Of a stretch of 58,673 nt of DNA, positions 26,334-35,755 are shown piece after piece; within the stretch, counting starts at the first letter, position 1; every line of letters begins with the position of its first letter. Made by a program: the position numbers and the translations under genes. The notes under the pieces are model-generated. The model was not told the origin of the DNA and did no database searches. It was given only the letters and a program-made list of their open reading frames with translations. This DNA comes from Rhodobacteraceae bacterium (ex Bugula neritina AB1). Its GTDB lineage: Bacteria; Pseudomonadota; Alphaproteobacteria; Rhodobacterales; Rhodobacteraceae. The stretch covers positions 9,904 to 68,576 of the forward strand of contig MDLF01000001.1 of assembly GCA_001730095.1 (NCBI GenBank). Reading direction: 5' to 3'.

Positions 26334-27622
26334 GCCAGATTGCCGTCAGCGGTCAGGGTCAGCTTGCCGCCCAGATAGGGGGCCAGTACCTCTGGCAGCT
26401 GGACAGAGCCATCCGCCTGCTGGCCGTTTTCCAGCACTGCGATCAGGCAGCGGCCCACAGCCAGACCGGAGCCGTTCAGCGTGTGCACAAATTGCGGCTT
26501 GCCGCCATCAGCGGGCTTGAAACGGGCATTCATCCGGCGGGCCTGAAAATCACCGCAGACCGAGACCGAAGAAATCTCGCGGTAGGTCTTCTGGCCGGGG
26601 ACCCAGACCTCGATGTCGTGGGTCTTGCGGGCGCCAAAGCCCATGTCGCCGGTGCAGAGCACGATGGTCCGGTAGGGCAGGCCCAGCCGTTCCAGGATGT
26701 TTTCGGCGCAACGGGTCATGCGCTCATGCTCCTCGATGCTTTTGTCCGGATGCGTGACGGAGACCATCTCGACTTTCTCGAACTGGTGCTGACGCAGCAT
26801 GCCGGCGGTGTCCTTGCCTGCGCTGCCAGCCTCAGAGCGGAAGCATTGGGTATGCGCCACATAGCGGCGCGGCAGATAGCTTTCCTCGACGGTCAAACCA
26901 TTGACGATATTGGTCAGCGTCACCTCAGCCGTTGGCACCAACCACCAACCATTGGTGGTCTTGTAGCTGTCCTCGCCGAATTTGGGCAGCTGGCCGGTGC
27001 CGTACATCATCTCTTCACGCACCAGTACAGGAGACCATGTTTCCGTCAGGCCGTTTTCGTCCACATGGGTGTTGACCATGAACTGTGCGAGCGCGCGATG
27101 GATGCGGGCAACCGCACCGGACAGCACCACAAAACGGCTGCCCGAGAGCTTGGCTGCGGTTTCAAAATCCATGCCCGGCTTCACGCCTTCGATCTCGAAA
27201 TGCTCCTTGGCCTCGAACTCCAGTTCCTTTGGATCGCCCCAGGTGCGGATTTCGACGTTGTCGTCTTCATCATCGCCCAGCGGCACATCGTCAAACGGCA
27301 GATTCGCAATGGTCAACAGCTTATCATTCAGCTGCTGGTCCAGTTCCTTGGCCTCGGCGTTCATCGCTGCCACTTCGGCCTTCTTCTCGGCCACCAATGC
27401 GCGCAGGCGCTCAAACTCGGCTTCGTCGCCGCGGCCCTTGGCGGCGCCAACTTGCTTGGAGGCCTTGTTCTGTTCGGCCTGCGCGGTTTCAGCGGCCAGA
27501 ATCTTGGCGCGCCGCGCCTCGTCCAGCGCGAGAATCCCGGATGACACGCCCGCATCCCCGCGCCGCGCCACAGCGGCGTCGAAAGCGGCAGGATTTTCGC
27601 GGATTGCGCGGATGTCATGCAT
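26330..27622 (-). CDS. serS: Seryl-tRNA synthetase
   Basis: A 430-residue class II aminoacyl-tRNA synthetase, full length. The N-terminus [15 protein letters not shown] leads into the antiparallel coiled-coil arm (about residues 30-110) that grips the tRNA-Ser variable arm. Motif 2 lies in [20 protein letters not shown] and motif 3 in [28 protein letters not shown] and the class II loop around [10 protein letters not shown] are also present. AGGAGA lies 8 bases before the ATG. It reads leftward as a single gene. Confidence 0.97.
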   Translation of the reverse strand: MHDIRAIRENPAAFDAAVARRGDAGVSSGILALDEARRAKILAAETAQAEQNKASKQVGAAKGRGDEAEFERLRALVAEKKAEVAAMNAEAKELDQQLNDKLLTIANLPFDDVPLGDDEDDNVEIRTWGDPKELEFEAKEHFEIEGVKPGMDFETAAKLSGSRFVVLSGAVARIHRALAQFMVNTHVDENGLTETWSPVLVREEMMYGTGQLPKFGEDSYKTTNGWWLVPTAEVTLTNIVNGLTVEESYLPRRYVAHTQCFRSEAGSAGKDTAGMLRQHQFEKVEMVSVTHPDKSIEEHERMTRCAENILERLGLPYRTIVLCTGDMGFGARKTHDIEVWVPGQKTYREISSVSVCGDFQARRMNARFKPADGGKPQFVHTLNGSGLAVGRCLIAVLENGQQADGSVQLPEVLAPYLGGKLTLTADGNLA

Positions 27623-27931
27623 GAGAGTCTCTCCTAGCGTTGAATGGTATTTGAATCAGTAGGCCTATCCTATGACGCAAGGGTGAAGAAAGGGAAAGAG
27701 GGGGAGGCCAGTGGACGCTGACTGTTCCTGACCTGCAGCTTGCCGCGAGGCCGTGCGCAGCAGCGCGTTTCTGGAAAATCGCACGGCGGGCAGAGGCGGA
27801 GCCCGGATCTCCGGTTGGTGCGGAAAGATGCCGCGCTCCGGCCTGTAAAGCCCACGCCAAAGTGATCGATCTGAACTTGCGCTGTCAGCAACTGCATCCC
27901 AAACCTGCCGGAAACAAGGGGGAGTGTTCAA
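27623..27931. other. Gene-free stretch between serS and the glutaredoxin-like gene
   Basis: The 309 bases separate two divergent genes and must hold both promoters. I find no convincing -35/-10 pair, hairpin or reading frame. Confidence 0.4.
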
Positions 27932-28201
27932 ATGCCCAAGGCCGTACTTTATCGCATGGATTTGCCCAACTACACCTGTGGCTACGGTACCGCCGCGCGT
28001 GATCTGCTGCACCGCGAGAAGTTCGAAGTTGAGGAGCATATACTTCGGACGCGCCGTGAAACCGATGCTTTCAAAGACAAGCACCACATCACGACGACGC
28101 CTTTGATCTTTATCGATGGTGTCAAAATCGGCGGGTTCACTGACCTGAAGAAACACCTCAAGGCACAAAAGCCCCGGCCAAAGCGGTTCTGGAAGCGCTG
28201 A
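27932..28201 (+). CDS. Glutaredoxin-like protein with a single-cysteine site
   Basis: An 89-residue thioredoxin-fold protein. The active-site region reads NYTCGYGTAARDLL: one cysteine at residue 16 and glycine where dithiol glutaredoxins have the second. The glutathione-binding features are present as TTPLIFIDGVKIGGFTDLKK (cis-proline TTP and GGF/TD). GGGGGAG lies 8 bases before the ATG. The active-site context differs from the CGFS class of Fe-S carriers, so a glutathione-dependent reductase or an unusual monothiol form are both possible. It precedes yajC by 275 bases and probably has its own transcript. Confidence 0.85.
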   Translation: MPKAVLYRMDLPNYTCGYGTAARDLLHREKFEVEEHILRTRRETDAFKDKHHITTTPLIFIDGVKIGGFTDLKKHLKAQKPRPKRFWKR

Positions 28202-28476
28202 TTTGAGCTGTCTTGGACGCGGTTTTCAGGCTGGCGGACCGGGTTTGTGGAACGCGGGCTGCTGTCTTGGTGCCGAGGTTTCCGGGATGCGGGAATGACC
28301 CGACGGACCTGCACCGGACAGGCAGGGCGGCTTCTTATTGCGGAACAACAGTGTCAGGCGGCCGTTTGGCCCATTTGGGGCGGCGCTGAGCCTTGCAACC
28401 CTTTCCCCTAGCGCATAGGTTCCGCTGCAAAATTCCGGCATGACACCACATGCCGCATAGACAGAAGGAATATCCC

Positions 28477-28761
28477 ATGGACGGTGGCGCAGTCGCCCAA
28501 TTTCTCCCGCTTATCCTGATCTTCGCGATCATGTACTTCCTGCTGATCCGCCCGCAGCAAAAGAAGATGAAGCAGCATCAGGCGATGGTTGACGGCCTGC
28601 GCCGCGGCGACCAGGTGGTCACCCAGGGCGGTGTCATCGGCAAGGTGGCCAAAGTAAAAGAAGACGGCGAGATCGAAGTGGAAATCGCAGAAGGCGTCAA
28701 AGTGCGCGTGGTCAAGGCGACCATCGCACAGGTTCTGAACAAGACAGAGCCCGCGTCCTGA
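28477..28761 (+). CDS. yajC: Preprotein translocase accessory subunit YajC
   Basis: A 94-residue single-pass membrane protein. The ATG at 28477 has AGAAGGAA upstream. The membrane helix is residues about 9-27 (QFLPLILIFAIMYFLLIRPQ), followed by the diagnostic QQKKMKQHQAMVDGLRRGDQ and a small beta-rich cytoplasmic domain (VVTQGGVIGKVAKVKEDGEI). YajC joins SecDF at the SecYEG translocon. It starts the yajC-secD-secF operon, with secD 33 bases downstream. Confidence 0.96.
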   Translation: MDGGAVAQFLPLILIFAIMYFLLIRPQQKKMKQHQAMVDGLRRGDQVVTQGGVIGKVAKVKEDGEIEVEIAEGVKVRVVKATIAQVLNKTEPAS

Positions 28762-28794
28762 GCGTTTCCCGCAACGATCTGAAAAGGCAGGGCA

Positions 28795-30456
28795 ATGCTG
28801 CAAATTGATCTCTGGAAGAGGGTGTTGATCTGGCTGGTATGTGCAGCTGGTATCATGCTTGCCCTGCCAAACGGGTTTTACACCCGCGTCGAACAGGCCA
28901 ACGATGCCGCCGCCGACATCATCGCCAAGGGCGAGACGCCGGAGCGGCTGGAAGTTGCGGGCCAATGGCCGGATTATCTGCCGTCTGGCCTGGTGAACCT
29001 GGGCCTTGACCTGCGGGGTGGTGCGCATCTGCTGGCCGAAGTGCAGGTCGGCGATGTGTATGAAGCGCGGATGGACGCGCTGTGGCCGGAAGTGCGCGAT
29101 GCGCTGCGGCCTGAGCGCGCAACTGTCGGCACATTCCGCCGTCAGCCGGGCGCATCGGATCAGATTCGTCTGAGACTTTCCAAGCCTGACGGTATGGCCC
29201 GCGCGCTGGAAGTGGTGCGCGGACTGGCCAATCCCATCACCACGCTGACCGGTGTCGGTGCCAATGATATCGAGGTTTCCGCCGAGGGCGACATCCTGGT
29301 GGTGCAGCTGAGCGAAGCGGAAAAGATCGCCTCGGACGACCGCACGGTGCGCCAGTCACTGGAGATCGTGCGCCGCCGGATTGATGAGGTCGGCACCCGC
29401 GAGCCGACAATTCAGCGCCAAGGCGCGGACCGGATCCTGATCCAAGTGCCGGGCATTGGCTCGGCCTCAGAGCTGAAAAAAATCATCGGCACCACAGCTC
29501 AGCTGACTTTTAATCCGGTTGTAGGCCGTGCAAGCGATGCGGATGCTTCGGCAGGCGTTGGCAACAAGGTCGTGCCCTCGCTGGACGAGCCCGGCGTTTA
29601 CTACATTATTGAAGCAGCTCCCGTGGTGACCGGTGAAGATCTGGTGGATGCACAGCCGTCATTCGACCAGAACGGCCAGCCTGCGGTGACCTTCCGTTTT
29701 AACACCTCCGGCGCGCGCCGGTTCGGGGACTACACCGCTGAGAATATCGGCTCTCCCTTTGCCATCGTGCTGGACGATGAGGTGGTTTCGGCGCCGGTGA
29801 TCCAGTCGCACATCCCGGGAGGCTCCGGCATCATCACCGGCAACTTCTCGATCGAGGAAAGCACCAACCTGGCGGTGCTGCTGCGCGCAGGCGCGCTGCC
29901 GGCCGAACTGGTGTTCCTGGAAGAGCGCACCATCGGTCCCGAACTGGGCCAGGACAGCATTGACGCGGGCAAGATCGCCACCATCGTGGCCTTTGTCGCG
30001 GTGCTGGTGTTCATGGGGCTCAGCTATGGCCTGTTCGGTCTCTTTGCCAATGTGGCGCTGATCCTGAACATCGCGCTGATCTTCGGTATGCTCAGCCTGA
30101 TTGGCGGCACGCTGACCCTGCCGGGCATTGCCGGTATCGTTTTGACCGTGGGTATGGCGGTGGACGCCAATGTGCTGATCTTTGAGCGCATCCGCGAAGA
30201 GCTGAAGGCAGGCCGCGGCCCGGCCAAGGCGATTGACGAAGGCTACTCCAAGGCGCTGAGCGCCATTCTGGACGCCAATATCACCACATTCATCACCGCG
30301 GTGATCCTGTTTGCCATGGGCTCTGGTCCTGTGCGCGGCTTTGCGATCACGTTGGGGCTGGGCATCATGACGTCGGTCTTCACCGCGATCTTTGTGACCC
30401 GTCTGATGATTGTCATGTGGTTTGAACGGCGCCGTCCGAAAACGATTGAGGTGTGA
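28795..30456 (+). CDS. secD: Protein translocase subunit SecD
   Basis: A 553-residue protein. TM1 is near residues 7-25, followed by the D1 motif GLDLRGGAHLLAEV (about 64-77), the large P1 periplasmic domain (about 80-360) and five further helices. The D4/D5 region reads GIAGIVLTVGMAVDANVLIF (about 443-462), holding the essential aspartate. SecD uses the proton-motive force to complete translocation with SecF. AAAAGGCAGG lies before the ATG; secF begins one base after the stop. Confidence 0.97.
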   Translation: MLQIDLWKRVLIWLVCAAGIMLALPNGFYTRVEQANDAAADIIAKGETPERLEVAGQWPDYLPSGLVNLGLDLRGGAHLLAEVQVGDVYEARMDALWPEVRDALRPERATVGTFRRQPGASDQIRLRLSKPDGMARALEVVRGLANPITTLTGVGANDIEVSAEGDILVVQLSEAEKIASDDRTVRQSLEIVRRRIDEVGTREPTIQRQGADRILIQVPGIGSASELKKIIGTTAQLTFNPVVGRASDADASAGVGNKVVPSLDEPGVYYIIEAAPVVTGEDLVDAQPSFDQNGQPAVTFRFNTSGARRFGDYTAENIGSPFAIVLDDEVVSAPVIQSHIPGGSGIITGNFSIEESTNLAVLLRAGALPAELVFLEERTIGPELGQDSIDAGKIATIVAFVAVLVFMGLSYGLFGLFANVALILNIALIFGMLSLIGGTLTLPGIAGIVLTVGMAVDANVLIFERIREELKAGRGPAKAIDEGYSKALSAILDANITTFITAVILFAMGSGPVRGFAITLGLGIMTSVFTAIFVTRLMIVMWFERRRPKTIEV

Positions 30457-30457
30457 T

Positions 30458-31426
30458 ATGCGGCTGAGACTGGTTCCCCAGGAGACCTCTTTCGATTTCT
30501 TCAAACGCGCCAAGCTGTGGCTGGGCATTTCGGCTCTGATGATGGTGGTGGGCTTTGCGTCCTTCCTGTTTCAGGGGCTGAACTTTGGCATCGACTTCCG
30601 CGGCGGCACCACAATCCGCACCGAGTCATCGGAAACGGTGGACGTCGGCGCCTACCGCGATGCACTGGCGGTGCACGGTTTGGGTGATGTGTCGATTACC
30701 GAGGTATTCGATCCGGCCTTCGAGGAAGATCAGCACGTCGCCATGATCCGTATTCAGGCACAGGACGACGGCGAGGCGATCTCCGGCGAGATTATCGAAA
30801 CGCTGAAGGCCTCGCTTGACGCTGTCGCGCCGGGTATCAAATTCGTGTCCGTCGAATCCGTTGGCCCCAAGGTCTCGGGCGAACTGATCACCACCGCGAT
30901 CATCGCGGTCGCCTTGGCCATTGCTGCAGTGCTTGTCTATATCTGGCTGCGGTTTGAGTGGCAGTTCGCACTCGGCGCGGTGGCGGCGTTGGTGCATGAC
31001 GTGGTGCTGACCATCGGCGTGTTCTCGGAGCTGCAGATCAAGTTTGACCTGGCAATCATCGCGGCGCTGCTGACCATCGTTGGCTATTCGCTGAACGATA
31101 CTGTGGTTGTATTCGACCGGGTGCGCGAAAACCTGCGCCGTTACAAGAAGAAGGATCTGGCAGAGGTTTTGAACCTGTCGATCAACGAGACCCTCAGCCG
31201 GACGGTGATGACCTCGGTGACCACGCTGCTGGCCCTGATATCGCTTTATGTGCTGGGCGGCGACGTGATCCGCGGGTTTGTCTTTGCGATGATCTGGGGT
31301 GTGATCGTCGGCACCTATTCGTCGGTCTTTGTCGCCTCCACCATCCTGTTGAAGCTGGGGGTAAAGCGGGACTGGACAAAACAGGCCAACACCACCGGCA
31401 ACCAGTTCGGAAACATCGATGCTTGA
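30458..31426 (+). CDS. secF: Protein translocase subunit SecF
   Basis: A 322-residue partner of SecD, starting MRLRLVPQETSFDFFKRAK. TM1 ends in FGIDFRGGTTIRTES (the GIDFxGG motif), then a P4 periplasmic domain, then TM2-6 with IVGYSLNDTVVVFDRVRENL. The ATG is one base past the secD stop, and the last codons overlap the next ATG by 8 bases. Confidence 0.97.
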   Translation: MRLRLVPQETSFDFFKRAKLWLGISALMMVVGFASFLFQGLNFGIDFRGGTTIRTESSETVDVGAYRDALAVHGLGDVSITEVFDPAFEEDQHVAMIRIQAQDDGEAISGEIIETLKASLDAVAPGIKFVSVESVGPKVSGELITTAIIAVALAIAAVLVYIWLRFEWQFALGAVAALVHDVVLTIGVFSELQIKFDLAIIAALLTIVGYSLNDTVVVFDRVRENLRRYKKKDLAEVLNLSINETLSRTVMTSVTTLLALISLYVLGGDVIRGFVFAMIWGVIVGTYSSVFVASTILLKLGVKRDWTKQANTTGNQFGNIDA

Positions 31427-32171
31427 GGCGTTCGACGCAGCCCTGGCCACGCCGGGGCTGTTCTGGTTGCTTGTCACCATGGGAGCCGCGGGTCTTGTCC
31501 GCGGCTTCACTGGTTTTGGCACCGCGATGATCTTTGTGCCCGTCGGTGCGCAGTTCCTGCCTGCGGCAGATGTGGTGTTCCTGATGGTGCTGATGGGGGT
31601 GTTTTCCACCATCACCCTGTTCCCGCAGGCCTGGAGCAATGCAGACAGGGCGGAGGTTGGCGCCTTATCCATGGCGGCTGCAGTGACTGTGCCTGTAGGC
31701 CTGTGGCTGATGGGGCAGATGGACGCGCTCACCGTGCGCTGGCTGGCCGCTGGTGTCATCGGGTTGACCCTGGCCGCTGTGGTGTCCGGCTGGCGCTGGC
31801 AGGGCACGCTGGGCTGGCCGGGGCGTTTTGCCATTGGCGGTGCAGCGGGTGTGGTCGGTGGCATGACCGGACTGACCGGCCCTGTAGTGATTGTTTTCTA
31901 CCTGGCCAATGTGCGCGACGTGGCACGGGTGCGGGCAAACACCATTGTCTTCCTGGCTGCACTGGATGTGGTGATTGCGGTCAACCTGATCTTTGGCGGG
32001 CGGGCCAGCCTGCAGGCCTTCATTCTGGCAGGCTTCCTGGGCATTCCATATCTGATCACCACTCACACCGGCAAAGCACTGTTTGATCCCAAGCTGGAGC
32101 AGCTCTATCGCTTTGCCTCCTATTCCGTGATTGCGCTGGCCGTGTTAACCAGCCTTCCGGTGTTTGACTGA
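31419..32171 (+). CDS. TauE/SafE-family permease
   Basis: A 250-residue membrane protein with about eight hydrophobic helices. The TauE/SafE repeat signature appears as GAAGLVRGFTGFGTAMIFVP (residues 23-42) and again as GAAGVVGGMTGLTGPVVIVF (about 144-163). The family moves sulfite, sulfoacetate, taurine-related or other small organic anions. The start at 31419 lies inside the end of secF, so it belongs to the secDF-ccm transcript; why is unclear. Confidence 0.88.
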   Translation: MLEAFDAALATPGLFWLLVTMGAAGLVRGFTGFGTAMIFVPVGAQFLPAADVVFLMVLMGVFSTITLFPQAWSNADRAEVGALSMAAAVTVPVGLWLMGQMDALTVRWLAAGVIGLTLAAVVSGWRWQGTLGWPGRFAIGGAAGVVGGMTGLTGPVVIVFYLANVRDVARVRANTIVFLAALDVVIAVNLIFGGRASLQAFILAGFLGIPYLITTHTGKALFDPKLEQLYRFASYSVIALAVLTSLPVFD

Positions 32172-32183
32172 AAGGACCAGCGC

Positions 32184-32537
32184 ATGCGCCTGAATGAAGT
32201 AAGCTATTCCGACGCGCAACCGGTTGACGGCTACGGTGCCGGGTTCTTCCGTATCGGCGGCCAGGTGCATCAGGGCGCTGTGCTGACCTCTGCTGCCGGC
32301 ACAGCCTCCTGGGGCGGTATGCGCGACGCGGAACCGCTGCTGGCGCTGGCTGGCGAGATTGATGTGCTGTTCATCGGCACCGGGCCGGAGATCGCCCATA
32401 TCCCGACTGACTTGCGCAATGCCCTGGAACAGGCCGGACTGGGCGTCGAGGCCATGAATTCTCCGGCGGCCTGCCGCACCTACAATGTGCTCTTGTCTGA
32501 AGGGCGCCGTATAGCCCTGGCTGTTTTGCCGGTTTGA
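32184..32537 (+). CDS. Mth938-like domain protein
   Basis: A 117-residue protein of the Mth938/NDUFAF3-like fold. Diagnostic features are FRIGGQVHQGAVLTS, IDVLFIGTGPEIAHIPTDLR, and GVEAMNSPAACRTYNVLLSE followed by GRRIALAVLPV. The human relative NDUFAF3 helps assemble respiratory complex I; the bacterial role is not settled. AAAGGA lies before the ATG. Its constant place between secF and ccmA suggests a membrane-biogenesis role. Confidence 0.88.
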   Translation: MRLNEVSYSDAQPVDGYGAGFFRIGGQVHQGAVLTSAAGTASWGGMRDAEPLLALAGEIDVLFIGTGPEIAHIPTDLRNALEQAGLGVEAMNSPAACRTYNVLLSEGRRIALAVLPV

Positions 32538-32628
32538 AGATGAATTTCCGATGTATTTGACCTGCCGCAAGGCGGGCCGCTGCGGAATGTTCTTTTCAGG
32601 CGGCGGTGCAATGGGATAAGCGAAATTC

Positions 32629-33243
32629 ATGACCTTGATTGTGACGGACCTGAGCGTGGCCCGCGGCGGCATCCCGGTGCTGGAGGGCGTGAGCTTTGCG
32701 CTGGAGCCGGGCAGGGCGCTGATTCTGCGCGGCCCCAACGGTATCGGCAAGACCACGCTCTTGCGCACCGTCGCCGGACTGCAGCCGCCGTTGAAAGGCC
32801 GGATTGCGGGCGCCGAAGACCAGATTGCCTATGCAGCACATTCCGACGGGCTGAAGCCGACGCTGACCGTGGCAGAGAACCTGACCTTCTGGGCCAGCGT
32901 TTTCGGGCGCAGCGGTATCGAACAGGCGCTGGACAGCTTTGATCTGCAATCCCTGCGCGACCGGCATGCCGGCGCCCTGTCGGCAGGGCAAAAGCGCCGC
33001 CTTGGTCTCAGCCGGATGCTGGTGACCGATCGGCCTGTCTGGATCATGGATGAACCAACGGTGAGCCTTGACGCAAACTCAGTGGCGATGTTTGCCGCAG
33101 CGATACGAAGGCATCTGGAGCAGGGCGGATCTGCCCTGATCGCCACCCATATCGATCTGGGGCTGGAGGCAGAGGTGCTGGACACCGGCCCCCACAAGGC
33201 CAAACCGCCCGAGATCGACGATTTTGACGGAGGCTTCCTGTGA
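32629..33243 (+). CDS. ccmA: Haem exporter ATP-binding protein CcmA
   Basis: A 204-residue ABC ATPase. Walker A is GPNGIGKTT (about residues 36-44), signature [13 protein letters not shown] (about 119-131), Walker [12 protein letters not shown] (about 139-149), and the switch histidine ATHIDLG. CcmAB with CcmC delivers haem to CcmE; ATP hydrolysis releases holo-CcmE. ccmE is not in the window. The stop overlaps the ccmB start. Confidence 0.95.
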   Translation: MTLIVTDLSVARGGIPVLEGVSFALEPGRALILRGPNGIGKTTLLRTVAGLQPPLKGRIAGAEDQIAYAAHSDGLKPTLTVAENLTFWASVFGRSGIEQALDSFDLQSLRDRHAGALSAGQKRRLGLSRMLVTDRPVWIMDEPTVSLDANSVAMFAAAIRRHLEQGGSALIATHIDLGLEAEVLDTGPHKAKPPEIDDFDGGFL

Positions 33244-33896
33244 TTGCGCTTTTGCTGCGGGATCTGAAACTGGCCTTGCGCGCGGGCGGCGGTTTTGGTC
33301 TGGGGCTGGCCTTTTTCCTGATCGTGACCGTGATGGTGCCGTTCTCTGTCGGCCCGCAATCCGAGCTGCTGTCCCGCATCGCCCCTGGCGTGCTGTGGCT
33401 GGGTGCGCTTCTGGCCTGCCTGTTGTCGCTCGACCGCCTGCTGGCACTGGACTGGGAGGACGGCTCGCTCGACCTGCTGGCCACCGCGCCGCTGCCGCTG
33501 GAAAGCATTGTCACCATCAAGGCGCTGGCGCATTGGATCACCACCGGCCTGCCGCTGGTGCTGGCGGCCCCGGTGCTGGGAGTGCTTTTGAACCTGCCGG
33601 CGCCGGGCTTTCTGTGGCTGGTGATCTCGCTGTTGCTGGGCACGCCTGCGCTGTCCGTCATCGGCACCTTTGGCGCTGCATTGACCGTTGGGCTGAAACG
33701 CGGTGGCCTGTTGATGTCATTGCTGGTGATGCCGCTGTATGTGCCGACGCTGATCTTCGGGTCTGAGGTCGCCCGCCGCGGCGCCGAGGACATGGCAGTG
33801 CAGACGCCGCTGTTGCTGCTGGCCGGGATCTCCGCCGCCTCCATCGCCTTGCTGCCTTTTGCCAGCGCCGCCGTTCTGCGCGTCAATTTGCGCTGA
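33240..33896 (+). CDS. ccmB: Haem exporter membrane protein CcmB
   Basis: A 218-residue six-helix membrane protein starting with GTG at 33240 in a GTGA overlap with the ccmA stop. Family phrases are [40 protein letters not shown] near the end, and the characteristic [20 protein letters not shown]. It is the permease of the CcmAB complex. Confidence 0.95.
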   Translation: MIALLLRDLKLALRAGGGFGLGLAFFLIVTVMVPFSVGPQSELLSRIAPGVLWLGALLACLLSLDRLLALDWEDGSLDLLATAPLPLESIVTIKALAHWITTGLPLVLAAPVLGVLLNLPAPGFLWLVISLLLGTPALSVIGTFGAALTVGLKRGGLLMSLLVMPLYVPTLIFGSEVARRGAEDMAVQTPLLLLAGISAASIALLPFASAAVLRVNLR

Positions 33897-33951
33897 CCGC
33901 ATGCCGACCCCGTGAATTGAGAAACCCGAGAACAAGAGCTAAATAGCCATC

Positions 33952-34683
33952 ATGTCGATCTGGGAATACGCCAACCCGAAGAAATTCCTGACCACCTCTG
34001 AGAAGGTGATGCCGGCCTTGTGGGTCAGCTCTGCGGTGCTGATTTCCGCTGGCCTGATCTGGGGGTTCTTCTTTACGCCTGACGATTACCGGCAGGGGTC
34101 TACTGTCAAGATCATCTTCCTGCATGTGCCGTCCGCCCTGATGGCGATCAATGCCTGGTTCATGATGCTGGTTGCCTCGCTGGTCTGGGTGATTCGCCGC
34201 CATCATGTCAGCGCTTTGGCCGCCCGTGCCGCAGCGCCCATTGGCGTGGTGATGACTGTGATTGCGCTGATCACCGGTGCGTTCTGGGGCCAGCCGATGT
34301 GGGGCACCTGGTGGGCCTGGGACCCGCGGCTGACGTCCTTTCTGGTGCTGTTCCTGTTCTATCTCGGCTACATCGCTTTGTGGGAGGCCATCGACAACCC
34401 GGACACTGCTGCAGACCTGACGTCGATCCTCTGCCTGGTGGGTTCGGTCTTTGCCGTGCTCAGCCGCTATGCCGTGAACTTTTGGAACCAGGGGCTGCAT
34501 CAGGGGGCGTCGCTGTCGCTGGATGAGAAAGAGAATGTGCACGATGCCTTCTCTTCGCCGCTGTATGTCTGCATGGCGGGGTTTGCCCTGCTGTTCCTTG
34601 CGCTGGTGCTCTATCGCACCGGAACTGAAATCCGCGCCCGCCGCATCAAGGCATTGATGGCGCGCGAACGGCTGGAGGCCTGA
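33952..34683 (+). CDS. ccmC: Haem-handling protein CcmC
   Basis: A 243-residue six-helix protein. The periplasmic tryptophan-rich WWD signature is WGQPMWGTWWAWDPRLTS (about residues 103-120), which binds haem for transfer to CcmE. Flanking histidines lie in FLHVPSALMAIN (about 57-68) and in the loop with NFWNQGLHQGASLS. The stop overlaps the ccmD ATG (TGATG). Confidence 0.97.
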   Translation: MSIWEYANPKKFLTTSEKVMPALWVSSAVLISAGLIWGFFFTPDDYRQGSTVKIIFLHVPSALMAINAWFMMLVASLVWVIRRHHVSALAARAAAPIGVVMTVIALITGAFWGQPMWGTWWAWDPRLTSFLVLFLFYLGYIALWEAIDNPDTAADLTSILCLVGSVFAVLSRYAVNFWNQGLHQGASLSLDEKENVHDAFSSPLYVCMAGFALLFLALVLYRTGTEIRARRIKALMARERLEA

Positions 34684-34838
34684 TGCCCGATCTTGGAAAA
34701 TATGCCGATACGGTGCTGTCGGCCTATGGCGCCTCGCTGCTGCTGCTTGCGGCTTTGGTGGTGTTGACCATCTGGCGCGGTCGCAAAGTGCGCCGGGAGA
34801 TGGAAACTCTGGAAACACGGATGAAACGCAATGGCTAA
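34683..34838 (+). CDS. ccmD: Haem exporter small subunit CcmD
   Basis: A 51-residue single-helix membrane protein: MPDLGKYADTVLSAYGASLL, then a hydrophobic run, then a basic tail RGRKVRREMETLETRMKRNG. The short N-terminus with an aromatic YGAS before the helix and the charged C-terminal helix are typical of CcmD, which holds CcmABC to CcmE. It overlaps ccmC by one base and ccmG by eight. Confidence 0.92.
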   Translation: MPDLGKYADTVLSAYGASLLLLAALVVLTIWRGRKVRREMETLETRMKRNG

Positions 34839-35373
34839 AATCTCGCCTCTGATGGCGGTTCCCGGTGTTGTGTTTGCAAGCTTTGTTGGTTTGGCGCTTG
34901 TTGGCATGTTTCGCGAAGACCCCAATAGCCTGCCGTCTGCCCGGGAAGGCCAGCCCGCGCCGCCGGTGGTGCTGGACGAATTCCCCGGCAAAGAGTTGTT
35001 CAGCGACGCGACCCTGCGGGACGGCAGCGTGAAGCTGGTGAACTACTGGGCCAGCTGGTGCGCGCCCTGCCGGGCGGAGCATCCCAACCTTGAGGCGCTA
35101 TCAGCGGAAGGCATTCCAGTCTACGGTGTCAACTACAAGGATCAATCGGCCAACGCCGAGGCCTTTCTGAGCGAGCTGGGCGACCCTTACGCGGCAATCG
35201 GCCGGGACGAAAAAGGCCGTATGGCAATCGATTGGGGGCTATACGGCGTGCCGGAAACCTATGTCGTGGACGGCAACGGCAAAATCATCCTGCGGTGGGC
35301 AGGCCCCATCACTCAGCGGGTGATCGACAGCACCCTGCGCCCGGCAATGGAAAAAGCCGCCGCCGGGCAGTAA
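34831..35373 (+). CDS. ccmG: Thiol:disulfide interchange protein CcmG/DsbE
   Basis: A 180-residue periplasmic thioredoxin-fold protein anchored by an N-terminal helix (LMAVPGVVFASFVGLALVGM). The active site is WASWCAPCRAEHPNLE (cysteines near residues 75 and 78), with the CcmG-type acidic pocket and cis-proline in YGVPETYVVDGNGKI. It reduces the apocytochrome c haem-binding cysteines. Last gene of the run that begins at yajC. Confidence 0.96.
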   Translation: MAKISPLMAVPGVVFASFVGLALVGMFREDPNSLPSAREGQPAPPVVLDEFPGKELFSDATLRDGSVKLVNYWASWCAPCRAEHPNLEALSAEGIPVYGVNYKDQSANAEAFLSELGDPYAAIGRDEKGRMAIDWGLYGVPETYVVDGNGKIILRWAGPITQRVIDSTLRPAMEKAAAGQ

Positions 35374-35380
35374 TCAGCCG

Positions 35381-35680
35381 TCAGGGTTGGACCGGTTCAA
35401 TCAACGTATAGCTGCTGAAGTCGGGCTCGGCCTCTGCCAGCGCATAAACACGATCAAGGTGTTCCTGCTTAGACCGCCAGATCAGGTATTCGCCGAATGC
35501 TTCTGAATCCTGCCATCTCTGGAATACGGAGATTTCTTCCCGTTCCGGCGCCAGCAGGATTTCCGCCTGCAAACATCCGTTGTGTTTACGGGCCTCCTCC
35601 ACCATCTGAGTGATAAGTGCCGTCAGCTCAGTGAATTTTCCTGGCCTGGGGCGCAAGCTGATGATTACTGCTTCTGCCAT
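35381..35680 (-). CDS. Antibiotic biosynthesis monooxygenase-fold protein (copy 1)
   Basis: A 99-residue protein of the ABM/YgiN ferredoxin-like fold. Evidence is the first strand AEAVIISLRPRPGKFTEL, the central EARKHNGCLQAEILLAPERE and the conserved FQRWQDSEAFGEYL. AGAGGA lies 4 bases before the ATG. Family members include quinol and haem-degrading monooxygenases and many of unknown role. It converges with ccmG, leaving 7 bases. Confidence 0.8.
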   Translation of the reverse strand: MAEAVIISLRPRPGKFTELTALITQMVEEARKHNGCLQAEILLAPEREEISVFQRWQDSEAFGEYLIWRSKQEHLDRVYALAEAEPDFSSYTLIEPVQP

Positions 35681-35755
35681 TGAATCCTCTGGGATTTATG
35701 AGTGCTGGAAAGGGTCCCAGCTCCCCGGAAATTTCTGGTAAATTTGCGTTTTAGG

